Source of the DNA: Virgibacillus aidingensis
GTDB taxonomy: Bacteria; Bacillota; Bacilli; Bacillales; Amphibacillaceae
DNA: 43,332 nt
Assembly (NCBI RefSeq): GCF_010994035.1
Contig: NZ_WIXN01000028.1
Span: 1-43,332 of the forward strand
Reading direction: 5' to 3'
The notes under the pieces are model-generated. The model was given only the letters and a program-made list of their open reading frames with translations, did not search any database and had not been told where the DNA came from. Position numbers and translations under genes: made by a program. Shown piece after piece: positions 1 to 9,024 of this stretch. Each line of letters starts with the position of its first letter. Position 1 is the first letter of the stretch.

Positions 1-30
1 TGTTGAAATCTTACGATTCCAACACCAGGA

Positions 31-732
31 ATGGGGTATATGTTCTCCCACAAACATTTTACTCTAACGATCCCGCCTTCTCATCCGGACTTCCATGATG
101 AATCAAATCCTGGAAGGCCTTATGATCAGGATGAGGCAAACCGTTTGCTGGATGAAGCAGGATATGAAGATGTAGATGGAGATGGAATGCGTGAAGACCC
201 TGATGGGGAAGAGTTGGTTATTACCTTTGCTTCCATGTCCGGCAGTGAGGTAGCAGAGCCAGTAGCTAACTATTACATTCAGTCCTGGGCTCAGGTTGGT
301 TTGAATGTTGAACTTTATGATGGAAGGCTAATGGAATTTAACGCTTTCTATGACGGGGTTGGCCAAAATGGTGATGATGACCCTAACATCGATATTTACC
401 AGGGTGCCTGGGGGGTAGGTATTGATGTTGATCCAAGAGGATTGTACGGAAGAGATGCGATCTTCAACTTCTCCCGTTATTCCAGTGATAAAAATGATGA
501 ATTAATGGCGGAGGGCGTTTCAGAAGATGCGTTTGATTTAGATTACCGCCGTGAAGTTTATAATGAATGGCAGGAGTTTATGGTAGAAGAAGTGCCGGTA
601 TTCCCAACTTTATACAGTGCTGAAGTTGTACCTGTTAACAACCGTGTTCACAATTACTATATCGGTGACGGAACAGGAATGTACCGCTGGGATATCGCTG
701 TAACAGAAGAAGAAGCACCTGCAGCAGATTAA
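31..732 (+). CDS. Oligopeptide ABC transporter substrate-binding protein, C-terminal part
   Basis: This is the C-terminal third of a solute-binding family 5 (OppA/AppA-like) lipoprotein, which captures peptides outside the membrane for an ABC importer. The family is recognised from PPSHPDFHDE, an EANRLLDEAGY segment followed by an acidic D-x-D-G-D-G-x-R-x-D-P-D-G stretch, a TFASMSGSEVAEPVANYYIQ-like segment, and a late VEEVPVFPTLYSAEVVPVN segment. Full proteins are about 550-600 residues, so most of the gene lies left of the window. The reading frame has a TGA at 4-6, so it does not run cleanly off the left edge. Either there is a frameshift or sequence error in the first 60 bases or the gene is broken. 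The ATG at 31 is only the first one available, has no good ribosome binding site and is not a believable native start. A strong terminator follows. Confidence 0.8.
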   Translation: MGYMFSHKHFTLTIPPSHPDFHDESNPGRPYDQDEANRLLDEAGYEDVDGDGMREDPDGEELVITFASMSGSEVAEPVANYYIQSWAQVGLNVELYDGRLMEFNAFYDGVGQNGDDDPNIDIYQGAWGVGIDVDPRGLYGRDAIFNFSRYSSDKNDELMAEGVSEDAFDLDYRREVYNEWQEFMVEEVPVFPTLYSAEVVPVNNRVHNYYIGDGTGMYRWDIAVTEEEAPAAD

Positions 733-745
733 TATAATAAGCTGA

Positions 746-776
746 AAAGACCCGTCAATTTGGCGGGTCTTTTTTA
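746..776 (+). terminator. Intrinsic terminator after the peptide-binding protein gene
   Basis: The arms AGACCCG and CGGGTCT enclose a nine-base loop and run into six T residues. It sits 14 bases after the stop codon at 730-732. Confidence 0.9.
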
Positions 777-1042
777 GTAGTGCGGTATTGCATCCAGAAG
801 GTTTAAACCCGGATATGATAAGAACATTTTTACTATAACTTAAATGGAAGATGGTAATGGCCTCATAACACTCCACTATAGTGCCCCTTATAAGAACAGT
901 TTTCTTCGGAACCACATCTCAACATAATCGTCTGTGTTCATCTACTATTTCGCAGATTAATGAATAAGAAATGTATTTAAATGAACAAGATCCATGGGAA
1001 TGATATAATAAAACCAATATAACTGAAAAGAGGGACAAGTAA
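777..1042. other. Intergenic stretch with a promoter-like site for the YciI-like gene
   Basis: I see no convincing gene in this stretch of about 265 bases. A perfect TATAAT at 1004-1009 lies 33 bases before the ribosome binding site (AGAGGGA, around 1029) of the next gene. The hexamer 17 bases upstream (981-986, ATGAAC) is a poor -35 match, so the promoter call rests on the -10 box alone. Confidence 0.4.
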
Positions 1043-1309
1043 ATGAAGTACTTTGCCGTATTACTGCCAATGCTTGATGAGGAAAAAAGCAAAAAATGGC
1101 GGCCGGATCACCTGGATTTTTTAAGGCAGAAATCAGAAGAGGGAAAGATTTTTGCAAAAGGCAGGTTTGCTGATGGAGCAGGCGGTTTAATTATTTATAA
1201 GGGAAAGGACCTGGCCGGCGTGGAGGAAACGGTAAAAAAGGATCCCTATATTATACATGGCGCCAGAACATTTGAAATTCACGAATGGGAAATGACTTTG
1301 GAAGAATAA
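1043..1309 (+). CDS. YciI-like protein
   Basis: This 88-residue protein belongs to the YciI family, small dimeric alpha-beta barrel (ferredoxin-like) proteins of uncertain function that sometimes act as enzyme domains. Visible signatures are the N-terminal MKYFAVLLPM strand, the conserved histidine-aspartate in RPDHLDFL (residues about 20-27), the GRFADGAGGLIIY strand and the KKDPYIIHG segment with the family Asp-Pro. The length is typical. The start is supported by AGAGGGACAAG a few bases upstream. It ends 37 bases before glpK with no terminator between, so the two may be co-transcribed, although no functional link is known. The cellular role cannot be stated from sequence. Confidence 0.85.
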   Translation: MKYFAVLLPMLDEEKSKKWRPDHLDFLRQKSEEGKIFAKGRFADGAGGLIIYKGKDLAGVEETVKKDPYIIHGARTFEIHEWEMTLEE

Positions 1310-1322
1310 GCCTATAATGTAA

Positions 1323-2837
<1,515 letters not shown>

Positions 2838-2932
2838 GTATTGCGCGGCTGGTAGAAAAAGGCAGGAAAACAGGTTTTTTAGGGGAAAATAATAACCAAG
2901 GCAAGATAGTAAACGGGGGAATATATACTACT

Positions 2933-3877
2933 ATGGTAACGATAGATGAAATACGTGAGGCAAGGGAAACCATTGCCGATACAATCAATGAAACACCAAT
3001 ACTTTCTTCAGCACAGCTCTCAAAGCTGACTGGCAATCGGATGTTTTTTAAAGGAGAACATATGCAGCGAACCGGGGCTTTTAAAATCAGGGGTGCGACA
3101 AATATAGTAAAGCATGTGGTAAAGAAAGGCGCGGCTTTTGTTACAGCAGCTTCCTCCGGCAACCATGGCCAGGCTGTTTCCTATATCGCTGATAAGCTGG
3201 GAATCGCTGCAACGATTGTGATTCCTGAGGATGCAACGGTAAGCAAGGTGAATGCCATTCAGGCATATAACGGAAAAATCGAGAAATGCGGTACCACTTC
3301 TGCGGAAAGGCTGCCGCGTGCCGAAGAACTGGCAAAGGAGAATAACGGTATTTATATTCCGCCATATGATGATCCTCGGATTATAGCCGGACAGGGAACA
3401 GTCGGTCTGGAAATTCTGCAGCAGTTGGATGATGTCGATGTTGTTGTAGTGCCAATTGGCGGCGGGGGTCTCATTTCCGGAATTCTGACAGCGATCAAGG
3501 AAACAAAGCCATCTGTAAAAGTCATTGGTGTGGAACCGGAAAGTGCGAATGACACATTATTATCTTTGCAAAAAGGAGAGATTGTGGGTATTCCGGAAAC
3601 GAAAACTATTGCCGATGGCTTACGAACGAGTGAACCGGGCACCATGACTTTTCCCATCGTACAAAAATATGTGGATGATATCGTAACTGTCAGTGAGGAT
3701 GAGATCCGGCAGGCATTGTTTTTCGTGCTGGAGAGAATGAAACAGCTGATTGAGCCATCCAGTGCCGTTGCAGTTGCTGCCGCTATGTTTGGTAAGCTGG
3801 GAGTAAAGGATAAAAATGTAGTGTGTGTTTTGTCCGGCGGGAATGTGGATGTGCGGAAGCTGGGAGAATTGGTATAA
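2933..3877 (+). CDS. Threonine dehydratase / serine racemase-type PLP enzyme
   Basis: A 314-residue fold-type II PLP enzyme. It probably deaminates L-threonine or L-serine to the 2-oxoacid plus ammonia, or racemises serine. The PLP lysine is in GAFKIRGA (about residue 52), the substrate loop is SSGNHGQAV, and the phosphate-binding glycine loop is IGGGGLISGI (about 178-187). The C-terminal CVLSGGNVD is also conserved. The protein ends there, without the ACT-like regulatory domain of biosynthetic IlvA, so it belongs to the short catabolic TdcB/serine racemase group. Which of the two activities it has cannot be decided by eye. The only ATG start has GGGGG 13 bases upstream, a rather long spacing. 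Confidence 0.88.
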   Translation: MVTIDEIREARETIADTINETPILSSAQLSKLTGNRMFFKGEHMQRTGAFKIRGATNIVKHVVKKGAAFVTAASSGNHGQAVSYIADKLGIAATIVIPEDATVSKVNAIQAYNGKIEKCGTTSAERLPRAEELAKENNGIYIPPYDDPRIIAGQGTVGLEILQQLDDVDVVVVPIGGGGLISGILTAIKETKPSVKVIGVEPESANDTLLSLQKGEIVGIPETKTIADGLRTSEPGTMTFPIVQKYVDDIVTVSEDEIRQALFFVLERMKQLIEPSSAVAVAAAMFGKLGVKDKNVVCVLSGGNVDVRKLGELV

Positions 3878-4252
3878 CTTCCGGCTTAACCCAAGTTAAG
3901 CAGATTTCCGTCATTGACAGCTTTGATATGGGGAAGCGATGAAAATATTTAATATTTGACACTATGATATGTACTGTACACCTCCCGTGTCATAGTACAA
4001 TAAGATAGACGATTATACATGTATATCATAATAAAGACCTTCAATAAAAGAATATTTTCAGGCCGTAATAGACTACTCCGTTAGGATGGCGAGGCGGCGT
4101 GAGAAAGCAATCCCTCAGGAACTGCTAAAGCCCTTGAGGGGTTATTTGGTTTTGTTTAAATAAAATAATTCACTAACCCGGCTTACGAGGTTTTCAAACA
4201 GACACAACTCCTGTGAAAGGGCTTACAAGAAAACCGCCTTGGGTAAGCAGCC
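3878..4252. other. Intergenic region with an imperfect dyad and a terminator-like hairpin
   Basis: No coding region is credible in these 375 bases. Near 3956-4000 there is an imperfect inverted repeat, TTG(ac)ACTATGA facing TCATAGT(a)CAA, with a 22-base centre containing the palindrome GTACTGTAC. At 4112-4140 CCCTCA pairs with TGAGGG and is followed by TTATTTGGTTTTG, a weak intrinsic terminator reading rightward. The dehydratase gene may simply terminate there, or a small RNA may lie between. I find no promoter strong enough to argue for the RNA. Confidence 0.4.
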
Positions 4253-4702
4253 TTACAGCTTATAGCCAGTCCGGCTTTTAAACCGCTTCAAAATAACAGA
4301 ACTCTCTACCCTTGTAATCCCTTCCACTGAATAAAGTTCATCGTTAATAAAGGCTTCCAGCTTGGTGAAATCTTCTACAAGAACATGGGTATGCAGCGTA
4401 CTTGGCCCTGTCATTTGATAAATGCTGGCCACATGCGGATTGTCAGCAAGATTCTGTGCCACTTCCTGCAGCATCATCGGTTCCACATCAACTTCAAAAA
4501 ATGCGGATACTTTTTTGCCGATTTTCTCCGAATTAATTACAACACTAAATTTCTCGATGATCCCTTTTTCTTTTAAACTTTGAATTCTGTCTTTGACGGC
4601 AACGCGCGATAATCCAACCTTCTCTGCAAGTTCCACATATGATAGTCTTCCATCTTCAGCTAATTCTTCTAGCAGTTTTTTATCAATCTCGTCAAATTTC
4701 AT
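4253..4702 (-). CDS. ywrC: Lrp/AsnC family transcriptional regulator (YwrC/ChrS-like)
   Basis: A 149-residue regulator. The N-terminus (residues 1-60) is the winged helix-turn-helix of the AsnC family: DEIDKKLLEELAEDGR, then VELAEKVGLSRVAVKDRIQSL as the recognition region. The rest is the RAM ligand-binding and oligomerisation domain (VAQNLADNPHVASIYQMTG, then FINDELYSVEGITRVESS). The ATG at 4702 is chosen over one at 4747 because AGGAG lies eight bases upstream of it. It is divergent from a YwrD-like gene and close to a split chromate transporter pair. This matches the Bacillus subtilis ywr cluster, where the orthologue lies with the chromate genes. By that context it probably regulates this block and itself, but the ligand is unknown. 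Confidence 0.88.
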   Translation of the reverse strand: MKFDEIDKKLLEELAEDGRLSYVELAEKVGLSRVAVKDRIQSLKEKGIIEKFSVVINSEKIGKKVSAFFEVDVEPMMLQEVAQNLADNPHVASIYQMTGPSTLHTHVLVEDFTKLEAFINDELYSVEGITRVESSVILKRFKSRTGYKL

Positions 4703-4750
4703 ATTATTATCTCCTATTCGTAGTTTATGATTTTCCGAACAATTCATTAA

Positions 4751-4789
4751 GTAAGTATTATATTGCGAATGACGATAAAATGTAAGTAT
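4751..4789 (-). promoter_or_regulatory. Putative promoter and direct repeats upstream of the Lrp-type regulator
   Basis: On the minus strand a perfect TATAAT (plus coordinates 4757-4762) is preceded 18 bases upstream by CTTACA (4781-4786, four of six matches to TTGACA). The octamer GTAAGTAT occurs at 4751-4758 and again at 4782-4789, 31 bases apart (three helical turns). It overlaps both promoter elements, as expected of half-sites for an autoregulatory Lrp-type protein. Confidence 0.45.
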
Positions 4790-4815
4790 GTTTATTTTAT
4801 CACTTTATTCCTGTG

Positions 4816-4844
4816 TTGACAAAATGCCGGTTTTTTTGTACCAT
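4816..4844 (+). promoter_or_regulatory. Sigma-A-type promoter for the YwrD-like gene
   Basis: TTGACA at 4816-4821 and TACCAT at 4839-4844 are separated by exactly 17 bases. The -35 is perfect and the -10 matches four of six. It lies 39 bases before the start codon at 4883. Confidence 0.65.
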
Positions 4845-4882
4845 ATGAAATAATTCTGAAATATATGTAAGGAGTGTGTCCG

Positions 4883-6496
4883 ATGAACTTTCTAAATGAT
4901 CAATCCTACCCTTATTCTAATACAAGACATGCTACATATGCAAAAAATGGGATGGTAGCAACCTCACAGCCGCTGGCTTCCCAGGCGGGGTTGGAAATTT
5001 TAAAAAAAGGCGGAAATGCGATTGATGCTGCTATTGCTACTGCTGCATGCCTTACTGTAGTGGAACCGACTTCCAATGGTATTGGCGGAGACGCATTTGC
5101 GCTTGTTTGGACAAAAGGAAAGCTGCATGGATTAAATGCCAGCGGAAGGTCGCCAAAAAACATTTCCATCGATGCTGTAAAAGAAAAAGGATACGAAGAA
5201 ATTCCAACATATGGCTGGGTTCCGGTTACTGTCCCGGGTGCACCGGGAGCTTGGGCAGCGCTTTCGGAAAAATTCGGGAAGCTGCCATTAACAGAAGTTT
5301 TACAGCCGGCAATCACGTATGCGGAAGAAGGATACCCTGTTTCACCGACACTTGGTAAGTTTTGGAATAAGGCATACAATAATTTTAAAGAAAAATTGAC
5401 GGATTCCCAATTCGAAAACTGGTTTAACACTTTTGCACCTGAAGGCAGAGCACCCCAGCCAGGTGAAGTGTGGGCTTCCCGCGATCATGCGGAAACATTA
5501 AGGGAAATCGCCGAAACAAATGCGAAATCTTTTTATGAAGGCGATTTGGCTGATAAAATTGATGCATTTTCCAGAGAGCATGGCGGATTTTTGCGAAAAG
5601 AGGATTTGGTCGCATATGAAGCGGACTGGGTCGACCCAATTCATGTTAATTATCGCGGGTATGATGTGTGGGAAATCCCTCCAAACGGACAGGGAATTGC
5701 TGCGCTTGAGGCCCTCAATATTTTGAAAGGCTTTGACTTTCCGGATAAAGAATCTATTAATACGTATCATAAACAAATTGAAGCTATGAAATTGGCTTTT
5801 GCTGATGCGGAAAAACATGTAACCGAGGAAAACCATATGCTTTTTACCGCGAATGACATACTCAGTGATGCATACGGTGAAAAGAGGAGAAAACTAATTA
5901 CGGATACGGCACTGACTCCGGAAGCAGGCGAACCGGCAGCCGGCGGAACGGTTTATCTGGCAGCAGCGGACAATGAGGGCAATATGGTATCGTTTATCCA
6001 AAGCAACTATATGGGATTTGGCTCAGGCTTAGTCGTACCGGGAACAGGAATAGCTCTCCAAAACCGCGGGCATAATTTCTCCATGGATCCAAAACATGTA
6101 AATGCTTTGGCTGGAGGAAAAAGGACGTATCATACGATCATCCCAGGCTTTATGACCAAAGGGGACCAACCTGTGGGACCATTTGGAGTTATGGGCGGAT
6201 TCATGCAGCCTCAGGGCCATGTACAGGTCGTTATGAATACAGTCGATTTTGGATTGAATCCTCAGGCTGCTTTAGATGCACCAAGGTGGCAATGGAAAAA
6301 AGATAAAAAAGTGGATGTGGAAAACCGTTTTCCTCATCATTTAGCACAAGGTCTATCTGTGAAAGGGCATGACATTCAAATTGCCTTGGAACCAAATGAA
6401 TTCGGCCGCGGGCAGATTATCTGGAGAGATCCGGAAAGCGGCGTGCTTGTAGGAGGAACGGAATCAAGAACGGATGGAACGGTAGCTGCCTGGTAG
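4883..6496 (+). CDS. ywrD: Gamma-glutamyltransferase-like protein (YwrD family)
   Basis: A 537-residue Ntn-hydrolase of the gamma-glutamyltranspeptidase family. Members autocleave before a catalytic threonine and then hydrolyse or transfer gamma-glutamyl groups. The precursor N-terminus shows the GGNAIDAAIATAACLTVVEP and GIGGDAFALVW stretches. The likely nucleophile is Thr356 in GGTVYLAAADNEGN, followed by MVSFIQSNYMGFGSGLVVPG and the GGFMQPQGHVQV segment. No signal peptide is visible, so it should be cytoplasmic, unlike secreted Ggt. The closest remembered relative is B. subtilis YwrD. The start at 4883 has AAGGAG eight bases upstream, while the GTG at 4874 overlaps that site. It is divergent from an Lrp-type regulator and has its own terminator. 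The substrate is unknown. Confidence 0.92.
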   Translation: MNFLNDQSYPYSNTRHATYAKNGMVATSQPLASQAGLEILKKGGNAIDAAIATAACLTVVEPTSNGIGGDAFALVWTKGKLHGLNASGRSPKNISIDAVKEKGYEEIPTYGWVPVTVPGAPGAWAALSEKFGKLPLTEVLQPAITYAEEGYPVSPTLGKFWNKAYNNFKEKLTDSQFENWFNTFAPEGRAPQPGEVWASRDHAETLREIAETNAKSFYEGDLADKIDAFSREHGGFLRKEDLVAYEADWVDPIHVNYRGYDVWEIPPNGQGIAALEALNILKGFDFPDKESINTYHKQIEAMKLAFADAEKHVTEENHMLFTANDILSDAYGEKRRKLITDTALTPEAGEPAAGGTVYLAAADNEGNMVSFIQSNYMGFGSGLVVPGTGIALQNRGHNFSMDPKHVNALAGGKRTYHTIIPGFMTKGDQPVGPFGVMGGFMQPQGHVQVVMNTVDFGLNPQAALDAPRWQWKKDKKVDVENRFPHHLAQGLSVKGHDIQIALEPNEFGRGQIIWRDPESGVLVGGTESRTDGTVAAW

Positions 6497-6529
6497 ATGC
6501 AAAGGGTATGCATAAAGCCGAAATAATTT

Positions 6530-6562
6530 GATCGCTTCAGTAATTGGAGCGATCTCTCTTTT
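6530..6562 (+). terminator. Terminator after the YwrD-like gene
   Basis: GATCGCTTCA pairs with TGGAGCGATC (one G-U pair) around a five-base loop, followed by TCTCTTTTC. The T tract is moderate, so some read-through into the chromate transporter genes is possible. Confidence 0.7.
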
Positions 6563-6600
6563 CGATCCACTTTACTAATTCAAAAAAAGGTTTGTGACAC

Positions 6601-7167
6601 ATGAAAAAACACTGGTATATTTTTCTTGCTTTTTTTCGGGTGGGCATGCTCGGTTATGGTGGCGGACCGAGTTCCATACCGCTCGTTCATAAAGAAGTAG
6701 TTGATAAATACAAATGGATGGATGACGATGAATTTGGAGATATACTGGCCCTCGGCAATGCACTCCCGGGTCCGATTGCTACAAAAATGGCGGGGTATAT
6801 CGGTTACCGGGTATCTGGAATAATGGGGATGCTGAACGCCATATTGTCTACCATATTGCCCACCATCATTTTAATGATTATTTTGCTTACAACGTTATCC
6901 AATTTCAGGGAGTTTGATTGGGTACAGGGTATGACAGCTGCTGTTTTGCCTGTAGTAGGAATGATGATGGCAGTCTTAACCTGGCAATTTTTTGAAAAAG
7001 CCGGAAAAGGCATGGGCTGGATTACTACAATTATTCTTTGTGCCATTATTTTTGTTCTTCTGCAGTTATTAGGGGTTCACCCCGGTATTTTAATTGCTGC
7101 ATTCATTATTTTTGCTTTTATAAAAAAAGATAAAAAGTCACCTGAAAAAGAAGGTGAGCATACATGA
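6601..7167 (+). CDS. ywrB: Chromate transporter, N-terminal-type half (Chr3N/YwrB-like)
   Basis: A 188-residue integral membrane protein of the CHR family, which exports chromate in known members. It carries the family signature FRVGMLGYGGGPSSIPLVHKE-type segment near residues 12-32 and the GNALPGPIATKMAGYIGYR motif (about 59-77). Hydrophobic helices follow to about residue 180, then a lysine-rich tail. At this length it is one of the short CHR proteins that work as a pair, each equivalent to half of the long ChrA. The next gene overlaps it by four bases and is a paralogue. The ribosome binding site (AAAGG) is rather far from the start. Substrate assignment is by family only. Confidence 0.9.
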   Translation: MKKHWYIFLAFFRVGMLGYGGGPSSIPLVHKEVVDKYKWMDDDEFGDILALGNALPGPIATKMAGYIGYRVSGIMGMLNAILSTILPTIILMIILLTTLSNFREFDWVQGMTAAVLPVVGMMMAVLTWQFFEKAGKGMGWITTIILCAIIFVLLQLLGVHPGILIAAFIIFAFIKKDKKSPEKEGEHT

Positions 7168-7694
7168 TGAAATACTGGGAAATATTTCAGGCGTTTTTCA
7201 TTCCGGGTATCCTTGGTTATGGGGGAGGTCCGGCATCGATCCCGCTGATTGAGAATGAAGTGGTGATCCGGTTTGAATGGATGACCGTTCAGGAATTCAG
7301 TGAGGTTCTGGCACTCGGCAATGCGCTGCCCGGACCGATTGCGACGAAGATGGCAGGCTATATTGGCTATGAAGTCGGCGGTGTTTTAGGTTCGGCAGTT
7401 GGTGTCTTTGCCACTGTCGCGCCATCTCTTATATTAATGATAGGATTATTAAGTATACTATTAAAATATAAAGACTCCCCGAAGGTAAAAAGATTAACAT
7501 TATATGTGCGGCCGATTATTGCCATTCTGCTTGGATTAATGGCATGGCGCTTCTTTTTCGAATCCTATGAAGGGATCGGCATCTGGCAGACAGTGTTATT
7601 AACCGCAGTCAGTTATGTGCTGATTGAGAGAGTCAAGGTACACCCAGCCTATATTATTGCCGGCGCTTTAGTTTATGGAGGATTTTTTCTGTGA
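7164..7694 (+). CDS. ywrA: Chromate transporter, C-terminal-type half (Chr3C/YwrA-like)
   Basis: The second short CHR-family membrane protein, 176 residues, paralogous to the preceding gene. It repeats the GYGGGPASIPLIENEVV segment and the GNALPGPIATKMAGYIGYE motif at matching positions, then has four or so hydrophobic helices. Its ATG overlaps the stop of the upstream gene as ATGA. A second ATG at 7167 is equally likely, because AAGGTGAG lies five or eight bases upstream of the two. Coupled translation fits the known need for both halves to form an antiporter-like unit. A strong terminator ends the operon. Together with the Lrp regulator and YwrD it reproduces a B. subtilis-like gene group. 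Confidence 0.9.
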   Translation: MMKYWEIFQAFFIPGILGYGGGPASIPLIENEVVIRFEWMTVQEFSEVLALGNALPGPIATKMAGYIGYEVGGVLGSAVGVFATVAPSLILMIGLLSILLKYKDSPKVKRLTLYVRPIIAILLGLMAWRFFFESYEGIGIWQTVLLTAVSYVLIERVKVHPAYIIAGALVYGGFFL

Positions 7695-7730
7695 AGTTTG
7701 GGAGCATGTATGATTTATAGATAGTAAAAA

Positions 7731-7765
7731 GCCTGTATTACCATTGAGGTAGTACAGGTTTTTTT
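7731..7765 (+). terminator. Strong intrinsic terminator of the chromate transporter operon
   Basis: CCTGTATTACC and GGTAGTACAGG form an 11-bp stem with one G-U pair and a five-base loop, followed by seven T residues. Confidence 0.92.
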
Positions 7766-7796
7766 GGACTGGGCTGATATATGAAGGGATCGACGC

Positions 7797-8009
7797 AGTC
7801 ATCAATTGATTTGCAGTTGATGACGTCTCCGAGGCTTCTTATCGAGCCAGTCATGCAGTGATTTGCGGTTGATGACGTCCCCGAGGCTTGTTCTCGAGGC
7901 AGTCATGCAGTGATTTACGGTCGATGACGTCCCCGAGGCTTGTTCTCGAGTCAGTCATGCAGTAGATTTTGCCCGATGATGGATCCGAGAGCTTTCATGA
8001 GCCAGTCAT
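7797..8009. repeat. Four tandem copies of a 52-bp intergenic repeat
   Basis: Units begin with AGTCAT at 7797, 7849, 7901, 7953 and a partial fifth at 8004, giving a period of 52, 52, 52 and 51 bases. Units 2 and 3 are nearly identical. Unit 1 differs at several positions and unit 4 is clearly diverged. Each good unit holds TTGATGACGT or TCGATGACGT and a small hairpin, CGAG-GCTTGTT-CTCG. The 7-bp arms GTCATCA and TGATGAC also face each other in unit 1. The tract fills most of the space between the chromate operon terminator and the 3' end of the HAD phosphatase gene. No coding frame is convincing. Confidence 0.85.
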
Positions 8010-8087
8010 ACCAATTATGAAGTCCATTTCCAGGAAGTTTTCATATGCAATGATTTCATACAGCCATATTACAGCTGTGCTCTTTTC

Positions 8088-8873
8088 CTATTTCACCAAT
8101 CCAAGCCTTTGGAGCCCGGTAAAAATACCAGATTCATCCACCGATGTTGTCTTATGCTTTGCATAACGAAAAAGAGAAGGATGCGCGTTTTCCATGGCAA
8201 AACTTTCTCCGACCGCGCCCAGCATTTCTTTGTCGTTCATTCCATCACCAAATGCGATTGCCTGGTTTTTTTGAATCCCCATCTGAGTGAGAATACTTTC
8301 GACAGCGATCCCCTTATTCACATTTTTTCGAATGATATCGAAATTGTTGTCCATTCCGTAAACATTCACAGGGGAAAGGTGAATATCCGATTTAAATTCA
8401 TATAACGCTTCTTCGGATTCTTTCAAATTCATTATAGTAGCGCCAAGAATGGAATCAATGACATCATCGGTTAATGTATCATTTTTAACCAGGTTAAACG
8501 CCCGGATAAATTTTTTTACATCCGGGTCTGACAACGAAGTAAAATAATTCCTTTGATTCGTGTAACAAACCAGTTCATGTCCGTTCTCTCCGGCAATATT
8601 TAGAAATTCCTTCATCACGGAAGGGTCCATCGGTTCATTTATCATTGTTTCATTCTCATAAACGGCGTAGGCACCGTTATAGCCAATAAAAGATTCTATG
8701 TGAAGTTCGGCTGCCAGGTCTTCCACTTCATGAAGGGGGCGTCCTGTCGCCAGAAAAACCTCAATATCCTGCTTCTTTACTTGGGAAATAGCTTCTTTCG
8801 TGGATGCAGTATAGGTATGATCCGGTTTTAAAATGGTTCCGTCTATGTCGAGAAAAAGTACCTTGAAATTCAT
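8088..8873 (-). CDS. Cof-type HAD-IIB family phosphatase
   Basis: A 261-residue haloacid dehalogenase-superfamily phosphatase with a type IIB cap, like B. subtilis YkrA/YcsE-type proteins, likely acting on small sugar phosphates or flavin intermediates in the cytoplasm. Motif I is DIDGT (Asp9 nucleophile, Asp11), motif II is ATGRP (Thr42 region), and motif IV is AFGDGMNDKEML near residue 208. The cap lies between roughly residues 85 and 185. The start is secured by AAGGAG six bases upstream. The exact substrate cannot be inferred. It is transcribed toward the 52-bp repeat tract and no clear terminator is seen downstream. Confidence 0.92.
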   Translation of the reverse strand: MNFKVLFLDIDGTILKPDHTYTASTKEAISQVKKQDIEVFLATGRPLHEVEDLAAELHIESFIGYNGAYAVYENETMINEPMDPSVMKEFLNIAGENGHELVCYTNQRNYFTSLSDPDVKKFIRAFNLVKNDTLTDDVIDSILGATIMNLKESEEALYEFKSDIHLSPVNVYGMDNNFDIIRKNVNKGIAVESILTQMGIQKNQAIAFGDGMNDKEMLGAVGESFAMENAHPSLFRYAKHKTTSVDESGIFTGLQRLGLVK

Positions 8874-8946
8874 GGTGATCTCCTTTTTACTATGTTATAT
8901 AGTGATTTTATCATATATGCCGTTTTGTTCCAGCTTCCTGTTCCAT

Positions 8947-8985
8947 ATCAACAAACCTCCGGCCATCCAGCGGAGGTTTGTTGAT
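8947..8985. other. 15-bp perfect inverted repeat between two leftward genes
   Basis: The arms ATCAACAAACCTCCG and CGGAGGTTTGTTGAT enclose nine bases. It sits just past the stop of the acetyltransferase gene (minus strand) and before the HAD phosphatase start. A T tract is missing on both strands, so it may terminate weakly, stabilise the transcript end or do something else. Confidence 0.7.
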
Positions 8986-9024
8986 GTGTTAAATGTAAAT
9001 CACCGTTATAAACGCCTGGTTTGA

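Noticed and set aside
610-915. Leftward open frame after the peptide-binding protein
   Set aside because: It runs across a strong terminator and into the coding region of the opposite strand, with no start signal.
3914-3942. Promoter from TTGACA at 3914
   Set aside because: No acceptable -10 hexamer at 16-18 bases.
8947-8985. Confident intrinsic terminator
   Set aside because: The 15-bp stem is perfect, but neither strand has a T tract, so it is reported as an inverted repeat only.
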